IMG/VR virus record: IMGVR_UViG_3300001419_000023
Coordinates: 1-34,075 of that record
Length of the DNA: 34,075 nucleotides
From: a virus
Strand: one strand, 5' to 3'
Below, piece after piece: positions 14,920 to 22,756 of the stretch. Within the stretch, counting starts at the first letter, position 1. Each line of letters opens with the position of its first letter. Under the pieces are notes generated by a model, which was not told the DNA's origin, did not search any database, and worked only from the letters and a program-made list of their open reading frames with translations. Both the position numbers and the translations under genes were made by a program.

Positions 14920-15243
14920 ATGGCATCAGCTATTCCAGGTACCACAACAGGACCACAATATACACCCCGCAAAAAAGAGCAAGGCTTACTTAAGAAAGCA
15001 TACAACCGTACAGGTTCTACTCTTGACTCATCATTAGCAATCGTAGATAATGGTATGCATGCAGGCTCTACATTTGTTCAATCTCTTGAACCAATGGCAC
15101 TAGAAGTACTTAACGAAGCTAAAGCAGACTTGATCGACTCAATCGTAAACCTTAATCTTGCTCGCAAAAACGCAGAAGCAACATTGCTAAACGCAGGCTA
15201 TACACAAGCAGAAGTAGCAGAAATGCTTAACCAAACTAAATAA
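14920..15243 (+). CDS. Early helical protein of unknown function
   Basis: 107 residues with GGAGGATAAT before the ATG. Disordered Gly/Thr/Pro-rich N-terminus (AIPGTTTGPQYTPRKK), then long helices (LEVLNEAKADLIDSIVNLNL) ending in TQAEVAEMLNQ. Layout is comparable to the 111-residue protein at 11631-11966. No motif for an enzyme. Confidence 0.7.
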   Translation: MASAIPGTTTGPQYTPRKKEQGLLKKAYNRTGSTLDSSLAIVDNGMHAGSTFVQSLEPMALEVLNEAKADLIDSIVNLNLARKNAEATLLNAGYTQAEVAEMLNQTK

Positions 15244-15261
15244 ATTAAATAGGAAAATTAC

Positions 15262-15900
15262 ATGACAAAAACATTCGAACAACAATTAGCAGACAAAGTA
15301 GCAGAAGCACAAGAAAAGCATGAAGAAGCACATATGGATAGTCTTAAAGCAGTTCTTGAGAACCCAGCATTCATCGAAGCACAACGCTCAATCTCAGCTA
15401 AGGACAGAGAAATCAAGCAACTAAATGCAATTATTAACCAGCTTAACCAAATCAAGCCTTTTGTAACTAAAGATGGCACAAAGTACTCAATTCAGTGCTA
15501 TCCTGTATCATTCTTTGGAGCAGGACTAGCTCAAGTAATCGGTATTATCTCAGCATCTCGTTCAGCATTTACAGATGAACTTGCTATGCAATATTCAGCT
15601 ATTACAGGTATCAGCATGCTTGAACTTATGGAAGCAAACGAAGCTTTAGGTAGTCCTGCATATATGGCTAAAGACGGCACAATAAGTCCTGCTATTCCAG
15701 GTAATCTTCCTAAATTACGCCAATTACTTGCTTCAATCATGCTCAAGATGAACATCAAAGAGTTCACACCTGAAGTAATTACTCAAGACCGTATCGATCT
15801 TTGGTTTACTCGTGCAGAACTTGCTGTTGAGCGCAAATCAGCAGAATTTGAAGCTACTCAAGCACTAAATGCGTCCTCTTCATTTACTATAGAAGACTAA
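15262..15900 (+). CDS. Protein of unknown function upstream of the RNA polymerase
   Basis: 212 residues. Residues 1-65 form a charged coiled coil (QQLADKVAEAQEKHEEAHMD). The middle contains a small-residue-rich segment (GAGLAQVIGIISASRSAF), and the C-terminal part is helical. GGAAAATTAC lies upstream of the ATG. A strong terminator begins 7 bases after the stop, separating it from the polymerase gene. It could be a transcription or replication cofactor by position only. Confidence 0.7.
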   Translation: MTKTFEQQLADKVAEAQEKHEEAHMDSLKAVLENPAFIEAQRSISAKDREIKQLNAIINQLNQIKPFVTKDGTKYSIQCYPVSFFGAGLAQVIGIISASRSAFTDELAMQYSAITGISMLELMEANEALGSPAYMAKDGTISPAIPGNLPKLRQLLASIMLKMNIKEFTPEVITQDRIDLWFTRAELAVERKSAEFEATQALNASSSFTIED

Positions 15901-15906
15901 CCATTC

Positions 15907-15929
15907 AAGCCCATTCATTTGGGCTTTTT
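15907..15929 (+). terminator. Rho-independent terminator just before the RNA polymerase gene
   Basis: Stem AAGCCCA / TGGGCTT (7 pairs), six-base loop, then T5. It lies only 20 bases upstream of the polymerase ATG, so polymerase expression would need read-through, or a promoter overlapping this site. Confidence 0.75.
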
Positions 15930-15948
15930 ACTACATAAGGATTAAAAA

Positions 15949-17853
15949 ATGAACAAACAAACTATAAGATACCAAATCTTAACAAACACACTAGAATTGC
16001 CAGTCATCCGTGATTTGCAGGTAAATCAAGCATGTAAACGCATGTTCAAAGCTATGTTCAATCGCTACATAACTCGTGGGGCAGGCGAGCCAACTTCAAT
16101 GACTTATTGGGCAGAGCAAATTGCTAACCCTAAGTTACACAACCAACTACTACGTATTCTATCCGATGCAGGATGGATTACAGTATCCACACGACCAAAC
16201 AACAATTGGTCAGAAGCATGGATTAACGAATCTAAACTCCTTGAGTATGTTACTCGTGAGGAACTAGACTCAACGCGTATGTATCATAAGTTCCTCGAGT
16301 ACAGACTTGAACTACATGACGACCATAAACCTTACCCATCAAACGTTACATCAGTTCGTGGTAAATCCGAGAATACAGGACTTAACAAACCAGGCTTTGC
16401 TAAATCGGGTAAAGTTAAGTACTCATTTGACACTACTACTATGTTCAAGCATAAGGACTTTGTTGTCTCTCAAATCAACAAAGGTATCGAGAAGATGATT
16501 CTTGACTATCCGCAAATTGTAGAGGACCACGCAAACTATCGCGAGTTAGGCCTTGAAGTTGTAGAATCTTATTTATACGACGACAAGAATCTCTATAACG
16601 CAGGACCTAATCGTCTTGACCAACGTGGTCGCAACATTCGTGGAGACCTTAGCAAAATTGGCAATCCTGTAGGGTTCAAAGTAATGCGTGCTTTACTAGT
16701 TATACCTGAAGAGTATCGTCAAACTGTTACTAAAGCAGGACTTCGTGACAAGTACTTATTCATAGCAGAATTAATGGGATTCAAATCAGGCACAGTTGAT
16801 GCTAAAGTAGAATTTGGACGCAAATGTTATTGGACCAAAGCACAACACAACAAGGCTAAAGATGACGAAATTATTGAGGATATTTGGGCTATGCGTGTAT
16901 ACGCAGACATTGACCAATGTTTCAGTCCATTCTCTAGAAATATCCTCAGCAAACGCGCTTTAGCAGGCAATATGAATTTTGTTGACCCAGCAATTCAGCC
17001 CCATAAATCTCTCGTACCTGTTGAAATCGATATGTCAGCTTCAGTCTTAGGCTTCTTAGGTTTAATCTTAGGACATAGACCATTTATGGAACGTTGCAAC
17101 ATTATCAAATCCAACTTTCTTAACGACGCTTGGGGACATGATGTAGTAACTAATCGTAAGCAATTCAAGACAGCGATGAGACCTCTCTATGGCTCTCAGC
17201 TATCAGCTCAAGCTATGTGGAACGACATGGGAATTGAGTATACTCAAGAGGAAGTTATTGCATTCCAGCATGAGCTATCTAATGGCGAGTTTGCTGTAGC
17301 TACTGCATTTAAGGACTTCTTAATTAACAATGCTCAAATGCAACCAGAGATGATTCTTGTGGTTAATGGGGAGTCTCGCAAAACTTATTGTAATCGCTTC
17401 CACAATCGTGGAGAGACTACTACTGTATACGATTTATTCGACACCGCTACAGGCAGAATCCGTCGTATCCACAATACTAGTACAGTGCGTATTCCAGACC
17501 TTCAGTCATTCAAACGCTATACCGTCACAGGACTTATTCATGGACTTGACCCACAGCCTCTAGACAACACTGCATCTCATGTTATTGATGTTTATGGATT
17601 CTTAATTGAAATTCATGACGCAATGATTCTTGACTCAGAAGCCTGTGCTTTTGCTCGTGATGTGTACGCTAATGGAACTACTCCAGACGAACCATCTCTA
17701 GCTCAAATTTACCGTGATCGCAAGTCAATCTTGCAAAACTACATCCGTAGCCTTAACATTCCAGCCTCAGCAATAGCAGAGTTTAACGAAGTTATGGCAT
17801 TAGTTGAGCCTCTTGAAGGAGAGCTTAGTATCAATCCACTAGTCCTTAAATAA
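15949..17853 (+). CDS. Single-subunit phage RNA polymerase (N4 RNAPII-like, one chain)
   Basis: 634 residues. It shows the T7/N4 polymerase signatures in order: the DxxGR motif DQRGR (224-228); motif A IDMSAS (360-365) with catalytic D361; motif B RKQFKTAMRPLYG (403-415) with R403, K407 and Y414; and motif C IHDAM (555-559) with catalytic D557. It is shorter than T7 polymerase (883). In N4 the equivalent RNAPII is two proteins of 269 and 404 residues, and here both halves are in one chain of similar total length. It should transcribe middle genes in the cytoplasm. AAGGATTAAAAA precedes the start. High confidence in the polymerase fold. Confidence 0.92.
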   Translation: MNKQTIRYQILTNTLELPVIRDLQVNQACKRMFKAMFNRYITRGAGEPTSMTYWAEQIANPKLHNQLLRILSDAGWITVSTRPNNNWSEAWINESKLLEYVTREELDSTRMYHKFLEYRLELHDDHKPYPSNVTSVRGKSENTGLNKPGFAKSGKVKYSFDTTTMFKHKDFVVSQINKGIEKMILDYPQIVEDHANYRELGLEVVESYLYDDKNLYNAGPNRLDQRGRNIRGDLSKIGNPVGFKVMRALLVIPEEYRQTVTKAGLRDKYLFIAELMGFKSGTVDAKVEFGRKCYWTKAQHNKAKDDEIIEDIWAMRVYADIDQCFSPFSRNILSKRALAGNMNFVDPAIQPHKSLVPVEIDMSASVLGFLGLILGHRPFMERCNIIKSNFLNDAWGHDVVTNRKQFKTAMRPLYGSQLSAQAMWNDMGIEYTQEEVIAFQHELSNGEFAVATAFKDFLINNAQMQPEMILVVNGESRKTYCNRFHNRGETTTVYDLFDTATGRIRRIHNTSTVRIPDLQSFKRYTVTGLIHGLDPQPLDNTASHVIDVYGFLIEIHDAMILDSEACAFARDVYANGTTPDEPSLAQIYRDRKSILQNYIRSLNIPASAIAEFNEVMALVEPLEGELSINPLVLK

Positions 17854-17885
17854 ATAGGACTAGTTAACTATCAAGGAATAATCAA

Positions 17886-18197
17886 ATGATAATCAATTTA
17901 ACAGCACATACAATTAACGAGGTAACTACAGGAACAGCAATTCCACCTTCAGGTAGAGTAGTTAGAGCTAAGCCAGTAACCCGCAAATCAGCAGAGTTTT
18001 GTGGGTTTCCTATATTTACATCAAGTCTTAACTCTATTGAAGGACTTCCAGAACCAGAGGAGGGAGTTATGTACATAGTTTCTGCTCTAGTATTAGGAGC
18101 ACTCCCAGACCGAAAGGACTTACTTGCACCAGGAAACGTCCTTAGAGACGAGAACAACCGTCCAGTAGGATGTGTAGGCTTTCGCTCAAATTTGTAG
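17886..18197 (+). CDS. Conserved phage protein of unknown function
   Basis: 103 residues. The pattern starts MIINLTAHTINEV then PPSGRVVRAK, and later GLPEPEEGVMYIVSALVLGA, PGNVLRD and VGCVGF, a small phage family often found beside replication genes whose job is unknown. AAGGAATAATCAA before the ATG. Its stop lies in the stem of the following terminator, so it is the last gene of the polymerase transcript. Confidence 0.75.
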   Translation: MIINLTAHTINEVTTGTAIPPSGRVVRAKPVTRKSAEFCGFPIFTSSLNSIEGLPEPEEGVMYIVSALVLGALPDRKDLLAPGNVLRDENNRPVGCVGFRSNL

Positions 18198-18226
18198 TAC
18201 CCTTCGGGGTGCTACTCTTTTTTTTC
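18194..18226 (+). terminator. Strong rho-independent terminator
   Basis: GTAGTACCC / GGGTGCTAC (9 pairs, one G-T) around a TTCG loop, then TCTTTTTTTTT. It closes the polymerase operon. Confidence 0.9.
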
Positions 18227-18267
18227 TAACCCGCAAGGAAGAATAGCTAATTAATTAAGGAATTTTT

Positions 18268-18753
18268 ATGGAACTTTTAATCTTTGCAGTACTTGTTTTA
18301 ACCTACCTTTGGTGGTTTCCTCTTTTTTTGAAGATAGTCTTGTTTTTTGTGCCCTCCTCTTTTTTTGAAGATAGTAGGCAAACTCCTAAGGCTCCTGCAG
18401 TTCATCCCTTCAATTATGTACCTTACAAGGACAGCACACCAGACCCTTTTGCGAATATTAATACCCCGACAGAATGGCGGGCAAATCAATTTATGTCTGC
18501 AGAAGATAAATTACGTTACCTGCGGTCAAGTAAATGGACTGTACTAAGGACATCTGTACTTATTCGAGACAATTCCACATGCCAATCTTGCGGTTCTAAG
18601 AACAATCTCCACATACATCATATTACTTATGAAAAACTAGGAGATGAGAGAATGGAAGATTTAGTTACATTATGTTCTATTTGTCATCAAGAAGTCCATG
18701 ATCGTCTTGGATATGATAGAACAACAGTTTTCAATTTCTCAACAAAGAATTGA
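18268..18753 (+). CDS. HNH endonuclease with N-terminal membrane segment
   Basis: 161 residues. Residues 3-29 are very hydrophobic (LLIFAVLVLTYLWWFPLFLK), a likely membrane anchor. A Pro-rich linker and an HNH domain follow: C105xxC108, HIHH 115-118, C136xxC139 and H144. The zinc pairs and the HHIT motif support an active His-Me finger nuclease. ATTAAGGAATTTTT precedes the ATG. The N-terminal part contains a 21-base direct repeat, so the frame may have been rearranged. Could degrade incoming DNA at the membrane or be a homing-type nuclease. Confidence 0.75.
   Translation: MELLIFAVLVLTYLWWFPLFLKIVLFFVPSSFFEDSRQTPKAPAVHPFNYVPYKDSTPDPFANINTPTEWRANQFMSAEDKLRYLRSSKWTVLRTSVLIRDNSTCQSCGSKNNLHIHHITYEKLGDERMEDLVTLCSICHQEVHDRLGYDRTTVFNFSTKN
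18318..18375 (+). repeat. 21-base direct repeat within the HNH gene
   Basis: Identical 21-base copies at 18318-18338 and 18355-18375, each with a T7 run followed by GAAGATAGT. Spacing 37 is not a multiple of three, so recombination between them would shift the reading frame of the membrane part. Confidence 0.8.
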
Positions 18754-18819
18754 CCCTTTTTGGCTCAATATAACCTCAACAATAAACATGCAAATCATCT
18801 CAAACTCAAAGGAGACTAT

Positions 18820-18972
18820 ATGAAACCACATGACCTTGAAATTATAGATCAGCAGTTATTAGTTATGTACTATAAAGCAGAACATACTAATAATCCTACA
18901 TCAGCTAATCACTACCTATTAAGAAGAGCCAGGGTTAAACTACAGAAGATGAAGGAGCAATTATGCGATTAA
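18820..18972 (+). CDS. Small helical protein
   Basis: 50 residues from the ATG at 18820, preferred over an upstream in-frame ATG because of the strong AAAGGAG ribosome site. Helical with a basic C-terminal half (LLRRARVKLQKMKEQLCD). Overlaps the next gene by 10 bases. No family recognised. Confidence 0.65.
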   Translation: MKPHDLEIIDQQLLVMYYKAEHTNNPTSANHYLLRRARVKLQKMKEQLCD

Positions 18973-19220
18973 CTATACTATTACTGATAAGTCTAACCTT
19001 ATCCGCTAAGACTCTATTCATTATAGACACTACTGACATTACAGGTAAGTGTGCTATAACTAAAGGTGATACTATGATAGTTCATCCTACATTAGATATA
19101 CATATACCTAGAGGTATTAAAGTTATAGAGTGTAGAACTAGAGCATGTGTCAATTATGAAACAGAACGACTACAAAACCTATACCGTACTAATGGTATTA
19201 GTGTTATTACAATTAAATAA
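18963..19220 (+). CDS. Small exported protein
   Basis: 85 residues. Starts RLTILLLISLTLSAKTLF, a short signal peptide with likely cleavage after LSA, then a beta-rich part with cysteines in GKCAIT and IECRTRACVNY that could pair in the periplasm. AAGGAG precedes the ATG. It may act in the envelope (superinfection exclusion or lysis), but no family is recognised. Confidence 0.65.
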   Translation: MRLTILLLISLTLSAKTLFIIDTTDITGKCAITKGDTMIVHPTLDIHIPRGIKVIECRTRACVNYETERLQNLYRTNGISVITIK

Positions 19221-19230
19221 GGAAATTTAA

Positions 19231-19374
19231 ATGAAACATATAATTGAAAATATAAAAAGTAAATACAGAGAGTTCAAATGGTGGCTTAAATGGAATGAAG
19301 AAGAGGTATTCTTTATAGGCATAGTAATCATTACACTTCCTATCACTTATTTTTTAACAAGAATGGGAGGTTAA
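19231..19374 (+). CDS. 47-residue single-pass membrane protein
   Basis: Starts MKHIIENIKSKYREFKWWL, a basic amphipathic part, then a hydrophobic segment FFIGIVIITLPITYFLT (27-43). AAGG lies 7 bases before the ATG, and its own end carries the GGAGG site for the next gene. Membrane peptide in a run of small genes; function unknown. Confidence 0.65.
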   Translation: MKHIIENIKSKYREFKWWLKWNEEEVFFIGIVIITLPITYFLTRMGG

Positions 19375-19377
19375 TAA

Positions 19378-19653
19378 ATGAATGTAAAAATCACAGGAGT
19401 AAGACAAACATTAGATATAACGGATCGTATACGTGGACTTTACCACCATCGTATTTACAAGTTGAAATACAGACTAAATAGATGCAACAAAAGAGAGGAC
19501 ATTACTCTACTTGAATGGACTACTTTAGAAGGGATAGTCCGTACTAACAATATTAAAAGAGCTTCCCGATACTTAGACTATTTAGCTAGTAAAGACATGC
19601 GTACTTGGTGGGATAAGTTACTACTACGTAAACCTATTTATAGAGATATTTAA
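19378..19653 (+). CDS. Small basic protein of unknown function
   Basis: 91 residues, Arg/Lys-rich (YHHRIYKLKYRLNRCNKRED), likely nucleic-acid binding. Excellent GGAGG ribosome site. The C-terminal part (ASRYLDYLASKDMRTWWDKL) is helical. Located 3 bases after the membrane peptide, so probably co-translated. No family recognised. Confidence 0.65.
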   Translation: MNVKITGVRQTLDITDRIRGLYHHRIYKLKYRLNRCNKREDITLLEWTTLEGIVRTNNIKRASRYLDYLASKDMRTWWDKLLLRKPIYRDI

Positions 19654-19662
19654 AGGATTGAT

Positions 19663-20280
19663 ATGAAACTAGAACAACTAGACAAAAACAGTAAGTACGG
19701 CTATCGTAGGCTTGGCTGGAATTCTGCTCCAGACTATATAGTATTTGATGGTACCAGCAACTCTTGGGAATTTGTATCTCATATCACTGGAGAAAAATCA
19801 AACACTCCTCTTTCCGATTGTAATGCAAAAGCTGATGACTGGTATCTATCCGATATACCTAACAAGTTCTACAAACGTGTCGCTATAGTAACTAAAGATG
19901 TTTTTGGACATCCGGCAGGCTCACGTATAATTCAGACCGATACAGATAACAATTGGATACTTGCTGACTATTCTGATACTAGCCGTGTCCGCTCCCATAC
20001 TTTAGACGCTAACTGTAAATGGGAAGACGAAATGGAACCTTCTGAAACTATTAGTTGCTCTTCTGAGCCAACCACACAAAAGGAAAATACAATGAATTTA
20101 AAAAACTTTTTAGATCCCTATATTAATGTTTGGATACTAATTATAGCCTTCAGTATAGCAGAATTAATTACACCTACTATACAGTTCTTACCTGCTATTG
20201 CTGCATTACTAACTATTAAAGTCTACCACTTTATAATAGACTTATTTACACATCTACTAGGTCGTGAAAATGCTTCTTAA
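19663..20280 (+). CDS. Protein with beta-rich N-terminus and C-terminal membrane segment(s)
   Basis: 205 residues. Residues 1-125 are beta/aromatic-rich (KYGYRRLGWNSAPDYIVFDG). A Ser/Thr-rich linker follows, then hydrophobic stretches near 152-195 (WILIIAFSIAELITP, FLPAIAALLTIKVYHFIIDL). A C-terminally anchored envelope protein is likely. An internal ATG with AAAGG before it (20091-20093) could give a separate short membrane product. Function unknown. Confidence 0.65.
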   Translation: MKLEQLDKNSKYGYRRLGWNSAPDYIVFDGTSNSWEFVSHITGEKSNTPLSDCNAKADDWYLSDIPNKFYKRVAIVTKDVFGHPAGSRIIQTDTDNNWILADYSDTSRVRSHTLDANCKWEDEMEPSETISCSSEPTTQKENTMNLKNFLDPYINVWILIIAFSIAELITPTIQFLPAIAALLTIKVYHFIIDLFTHLLGRENAS

Positions 20281-20434
20281 GTTTCTGGTAGCTATGCCTA
20301 CGTTCAGAGATTCAAAAGGATTTAACCATCCTACTGTACTAGTCAAAGCTGCCAATGAACATGAAGCTGCTATTATAACCAAACAACTCTACCCTAATAG
20401 GCATATCGGGGATATTAAACAAGTAGGATATTAA
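20270..20434 (+). CDS. Small conserved phage protein
   Basis: 54 residues. ATG at 20270 inside the end of the previous gene (11-base overlap), and the stop abuts the next ATG. Contains VLVKAANEHEAAIITKQLYP and HIGDIKQV, a pattern seen in small phage proteins of unknown role (AANExEAxxIxKQLYP). Coding support comes from the overlaps at both ends. Confidence 0.6.
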   Translation: MLLKFLVAMPTFRDSKGFNHPTVLVKAANEHEAAIITKQLYPNRHIGDIKQVGY

Positions 20435-20734
20435 ATGACCAAAGAAGAAGTAATAGCAGAAATAGTATACCATGATTCAGGAGGGTTGATTATAGACAGT
20501 GCTGGAAATAGTGCGTCTTTTATGGCAAGCAATGACGTAAAGCTTCTTATAGATAAAATCTTTGATGACTTCGAGTCAAGAACTTGTGAGAATTGTAAAC
20601 ATTGGGATGAAGATGATACAGGATATGGATACAAGTTAGGATATTGTGAAAAGGACGTGGGTAATGGATTTACCATAGATAATGTAACACAACATAGCTT
20701 TGGATGTAACAGATGGGAACAAAAGGAAGAATAG
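20435..20734 (+). CDS. Small cysteine-rich, probable zinc-binding protein
   Basis: 99 residues. C-terminal half has CENCKHW, GYCEKD and FGCNRWE (about 62-94), giving four cysteines spaced like a small zinc ribbon common in phage accessory genes. The N-terminal half is helical with DSAGNSASF. Starts immediately after the preceding stop. Confidence 0.65.
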   Translation: MTKEEVIAEIVYHDSGGLIIDSAGNSASFMASNDVKLLIDKIFDDFESRTCENCKHWDEDDTGYGYKLGYCEKDVGNGFTIDNVTQHSFGCNRWEQKEE

Positions 20735-20754
20735 ATACTATAAGGAGTTTGTAA

Positions 20755-21156
20755 ATGAGAGAGATTAAGTTTAGAGCTTGGAGTAAGTCTAGTGGGTGTT
20801 TTTCTGGTGCGTTTTCAATACATATGAGCGGTATGATATCTGATATGATTGATGCAAAAATAGATAAAGATAGCAAATTGGCTATTTCAGATGCTCACTG
20901 GGGAGAAAATGATTTAGAAGTTATGCAATACACAGGCTTAAAAGACAAAAACGGTGTTGAGATTTATGAGGGGGATATACTAAACTGTTTTGGTGATATA
21001 GCAGAAGTATATTATGACTCATCATGTGCACTGTGGAGATACAAATACAAAAATGATGGTTGTAAATATTTAGAGATATTAGGAACACACAGTTATGAGC
21101 ATTTTGAGGTAATCGGAAACATCTACGAACATAGTCATTTACTTGACAATAACTAG
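20755..21156 (+). CDS. YopX family protein
   Basis: 133 residues, a clear YopX pattern: REIKFRAWSK at the start, MQYTGLKDKNGVEIYEGDIL at 57-76 and HFEVIGNIYEHSHLL near 116-130. The family is widespread in phages and prophages and its biochemical role is not established. AAGGAGTTTGTAA before the ATG. Its last codons overlap a consensus promoter for the next gene. Confidence 0.9.
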   Translation: MREIKFRAWSKSSGCFSGAFSIHMSGMISDMIDAKIDKDSKLAISDAHWGENDLEVMQYTGLKDKNGVEIYEGDILNCFGDIAEVYYDSSCALWRYKYKNDGCKYLEILGTHSYEHFEVIGNIYEHSHLLDNN

Positions 21157-21171
21157 GAGTTTTAGTATAAT
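21143..21171 (+). promoter_or_regulatory. Consensus sigma70 promoter for the HNH gene
   Basis: TTGACA (21143-21148), exactly 17 bases, TATAAT (21166-21171): a perfect consensus, 20 bases before the HNH ATG and inside the end of the YopX gene. Confidence 0.8.
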
Positions 21172-21190
21172 ATGAAAACAAGGAGTTATT

Positions 21191-21748
21191 ATGCCAAGAA
21201 AAGAAAAACACAGCGAAGAAACGAAAGCAAAAATAAGTTTAGCACTATCTAAAAAAGTAGAATTTAATTGTGATATGTGCGGAAAATTATCGAGTGACAA
21301 ACCGTCTAGTTATAACAGGAAGAAGCGTCACTTTTGCTCAATGGGTTGTTATTCTGAATTCAGAAAAACAAAACTACCATTAAAAGAGCAACACGCATAT
21401 AAAGGTGTAAGAGAAGATAACGATTCTAAGCAAATATATCATAAAAGATATTGTAAAAATAATCCTGATGTAATTGCACACCTAAAAGCTAGACGATACG
21501 CAAAAGAGAAAAATGCAGAAGGAAGCCATACGTTAATTGAGTGGGACAGATTAAAAGATAGTTGCGGAAATGTATGTGTATTTTGCGGAAGTGATGAAAA
21601 GCTTACAAAAGATCATATTATACCGTTAAGCAAAGGTGGAACTGATTACATTGAGAATATACAACCACTATGTAAGAGTTGTAATTCTAGAAAACACAAT
21701 AAAATCTACATCCACCAAAATCCAGAACTTTTAAAAGGAGAGAAATAA
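21191..21748 (+). CDS. HNH homing endonuclease with NUMOD3-like N-terminus
   Basis: 185 residues. Residues 7-22 (HSEETKAKISLALSKK) are NUMOD3-like. A first zinc site uses C27, C30, C49 and C53. The HNH domain holds C129xxC132, DH141-142 with HIIPLSKGGTDY, and C161xxC164 followed by N165 and R167. The arrangement is that of free-standing phage homing nucleases. AAGGAGTTATT before the ATG, and its own perfect sigma70 promoter. It would cut phage DNA lacking the gene and spread itself with flanking genes. Confidence 0.88.
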   Translation: MPRKEKHSEETKAKISLALSKKVEFNCDMCGKLSSDKPSSYNRKKRHFCSMGCYSEFRKTKLPLKEQHAYKGVREDNDSKQIYHKRYCKNNPDVIAHLKARRYAKEKNAEGSHTLIEWDRLKDSCGNVCVFCGSDEKLTKDHIIPLSKGGTDYIENIQPLCKSCNSRKHNKIYIHQNPELLKGEK

Positions 21749-21749
21749 G

Positions 21750-21851
21750 ATGAGTATTTTTGTTATTATATGTGCTTTTATCTCGATTTTCATTGGACTG
21801 TTCTTTGTAAGTAGCACCAAAAGAAGTGAGTGGGACAAGTACGAATGGTAG
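21750..21851 (+). CDS. 33-residue membrane peptide
   Basis: ATG at 21750 with AAAAGGAG upstream. MSIFVIICAFISIFIGLFFV forms one membrane helix, then a short charged tail (SSTKRSEWDKYEW). Too short for family assignment. Confidence 0.55.
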   Translation: MSIFVIICAFISIFIGLFFVSSTKRSEWDKYEW

Positions 21852-21870
21852 AAACTTTAAAGGAGACAAA

Positions 21871-22206
21871 ATGACATTACCAAGTAAAGAGCTTTTAAGT
21901 AAAGTTTTAAATGTAGAAATAACTTATCTAACAGACAGGCTTGACGGAAACCTGATGCCTTACCAAGTAGCAAGACAAGAGGGATGGAGCACGATTAATA
22001 TATACGAGTTTGCCCATAGGTGTAAAGAGTGGGCTTGGGATAAACATAGATATAAATTAAAGAGTGGCATTTTTATAGGAAGAAAAGGAGCATTAAAGCA
22101 AAATGAATATGCCTGTACTGATTATGAATCAATATCAGAAAATGCAAACTCAGAACCAGAGGCAATCTTCAAAGCTTGTGAGTGGATATTAAAGGAAATA
22201 AGATGA
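21871..22206 (+). CDS. Phage accessory protein of unknown function
   Basis: 111 residues from the ATG at 21871, chosen for AAAGGAGACAAA upstream over an earlier in-frame ATG. Starts TLPSKELLSKVLN and contains NIYEFAHRCKEWAWDK and EPEAIFKACEWIL, features of a small protein seen in phages and prophages. Ends with an ATGA overlap with the next gene. Confidence 0.7.
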   Translation: MTLPSKELLSKVLNVEITYLTDRLDGNLMPYQVARQEGWSTINIYEFAHRCKEWAWDKHRYKLKSGIFIGRKGALKQNEYACTDYESISENANSEPEAIFKACEWILKEIR

Positions 22207-22523
22207 GTAAATTTAAAGCAGGGGATTGGATAAGAAATACTTGGTTAGGTATTATAAAACAATACTCATATAGAGATAAAGATTATGATGAAAAATATGA
22301 TGGTACAGAGAACGAATCAAAACATTGGGAATTGTGGCAACCTGAAGTAGGAGAATGGTGTTGGTTTTGGAACAGAGATGATTATACGCCTATAGTAGGA
22401 AAGTTAAGCAGCCACTCTATCGAGGAACAACTATACTTTAATTTTAACGGAGTTGTAGACTACTCCTACGAAAATTGTGAGCCTTTTATAGGTGAACTTC
22501 CAAGTTTTTTAAAGGACACATAA
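22203..22523 (+). CDS. Conserved phage accessory protein (WQPxxGEWCWFW type)
   Basis: 106 residues from the ATG at 22203 (ATGA overlap with the previous stop). Contains ELWQPEVGEWCWFWNRDD and YENCEPFIGELPSFLKD, a pattern recurring in phage and prophage accessory genes. Probably beta-rich, role unknown. Its end overlaps the next ATG by one base. Confidence 0.7.
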   Translation: MSKFKAGDWIRNTWLGIIKQYSYRDKDYDEKYDGTENESKHWELWQPEVGEWCWFWNRDDYTPIVGKLSSHSIEEQLYFNFNGVVDYSYENCEPFIGELPSFLKDT

Positions 22524-22756
22524 TGGATTTTTTATTTACTTTACTAATTATATTTTCAGGAGGGTACCTGCTTACTTATTATGCCTTGGTAGCAAATAAG
22601 TATATTGTAGGAACTTTAGTAAGAATTTTTACAGGTTATTACAGTTATTACAATAGCGCTAAATTAATGCATCTAAGTTTAGCCTGGATATTATTATTAA
22701 CAGTAATACTTGGGGTATCAGTGTCATTAATGCAAGTTTCAGAAAGTATGTTATGA
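22523..22756 (+). CDS. Small membrane protein, probably two helices
   Basis: 77 residues. Hydrophobic segments near 2-22 (FLFTLLIIFSGGYLLTYYAL) and 52-72 (WILLLTVILGVSVSL). The loop is Tyr-rich. TTTTTTAAAGGACACATA before the ATG is this phage's common leader. ATGA overlap with the next gene. Function unknown. Confidence 0.65.
   Translation: MDFLFTLLIIFSGGYLLTYYALVANKYIVGTLVRIFTGYYSYYNSAKLMHLSLAWILLLTVILGVSVSLMQVSESML

Noticed and set aside
18749-18775. Possible promoter TTGACC...TATAAC after the HNH gene
   Set aside because: The spacer is only about 13-14 bases, too short for a sigma70 promoter.
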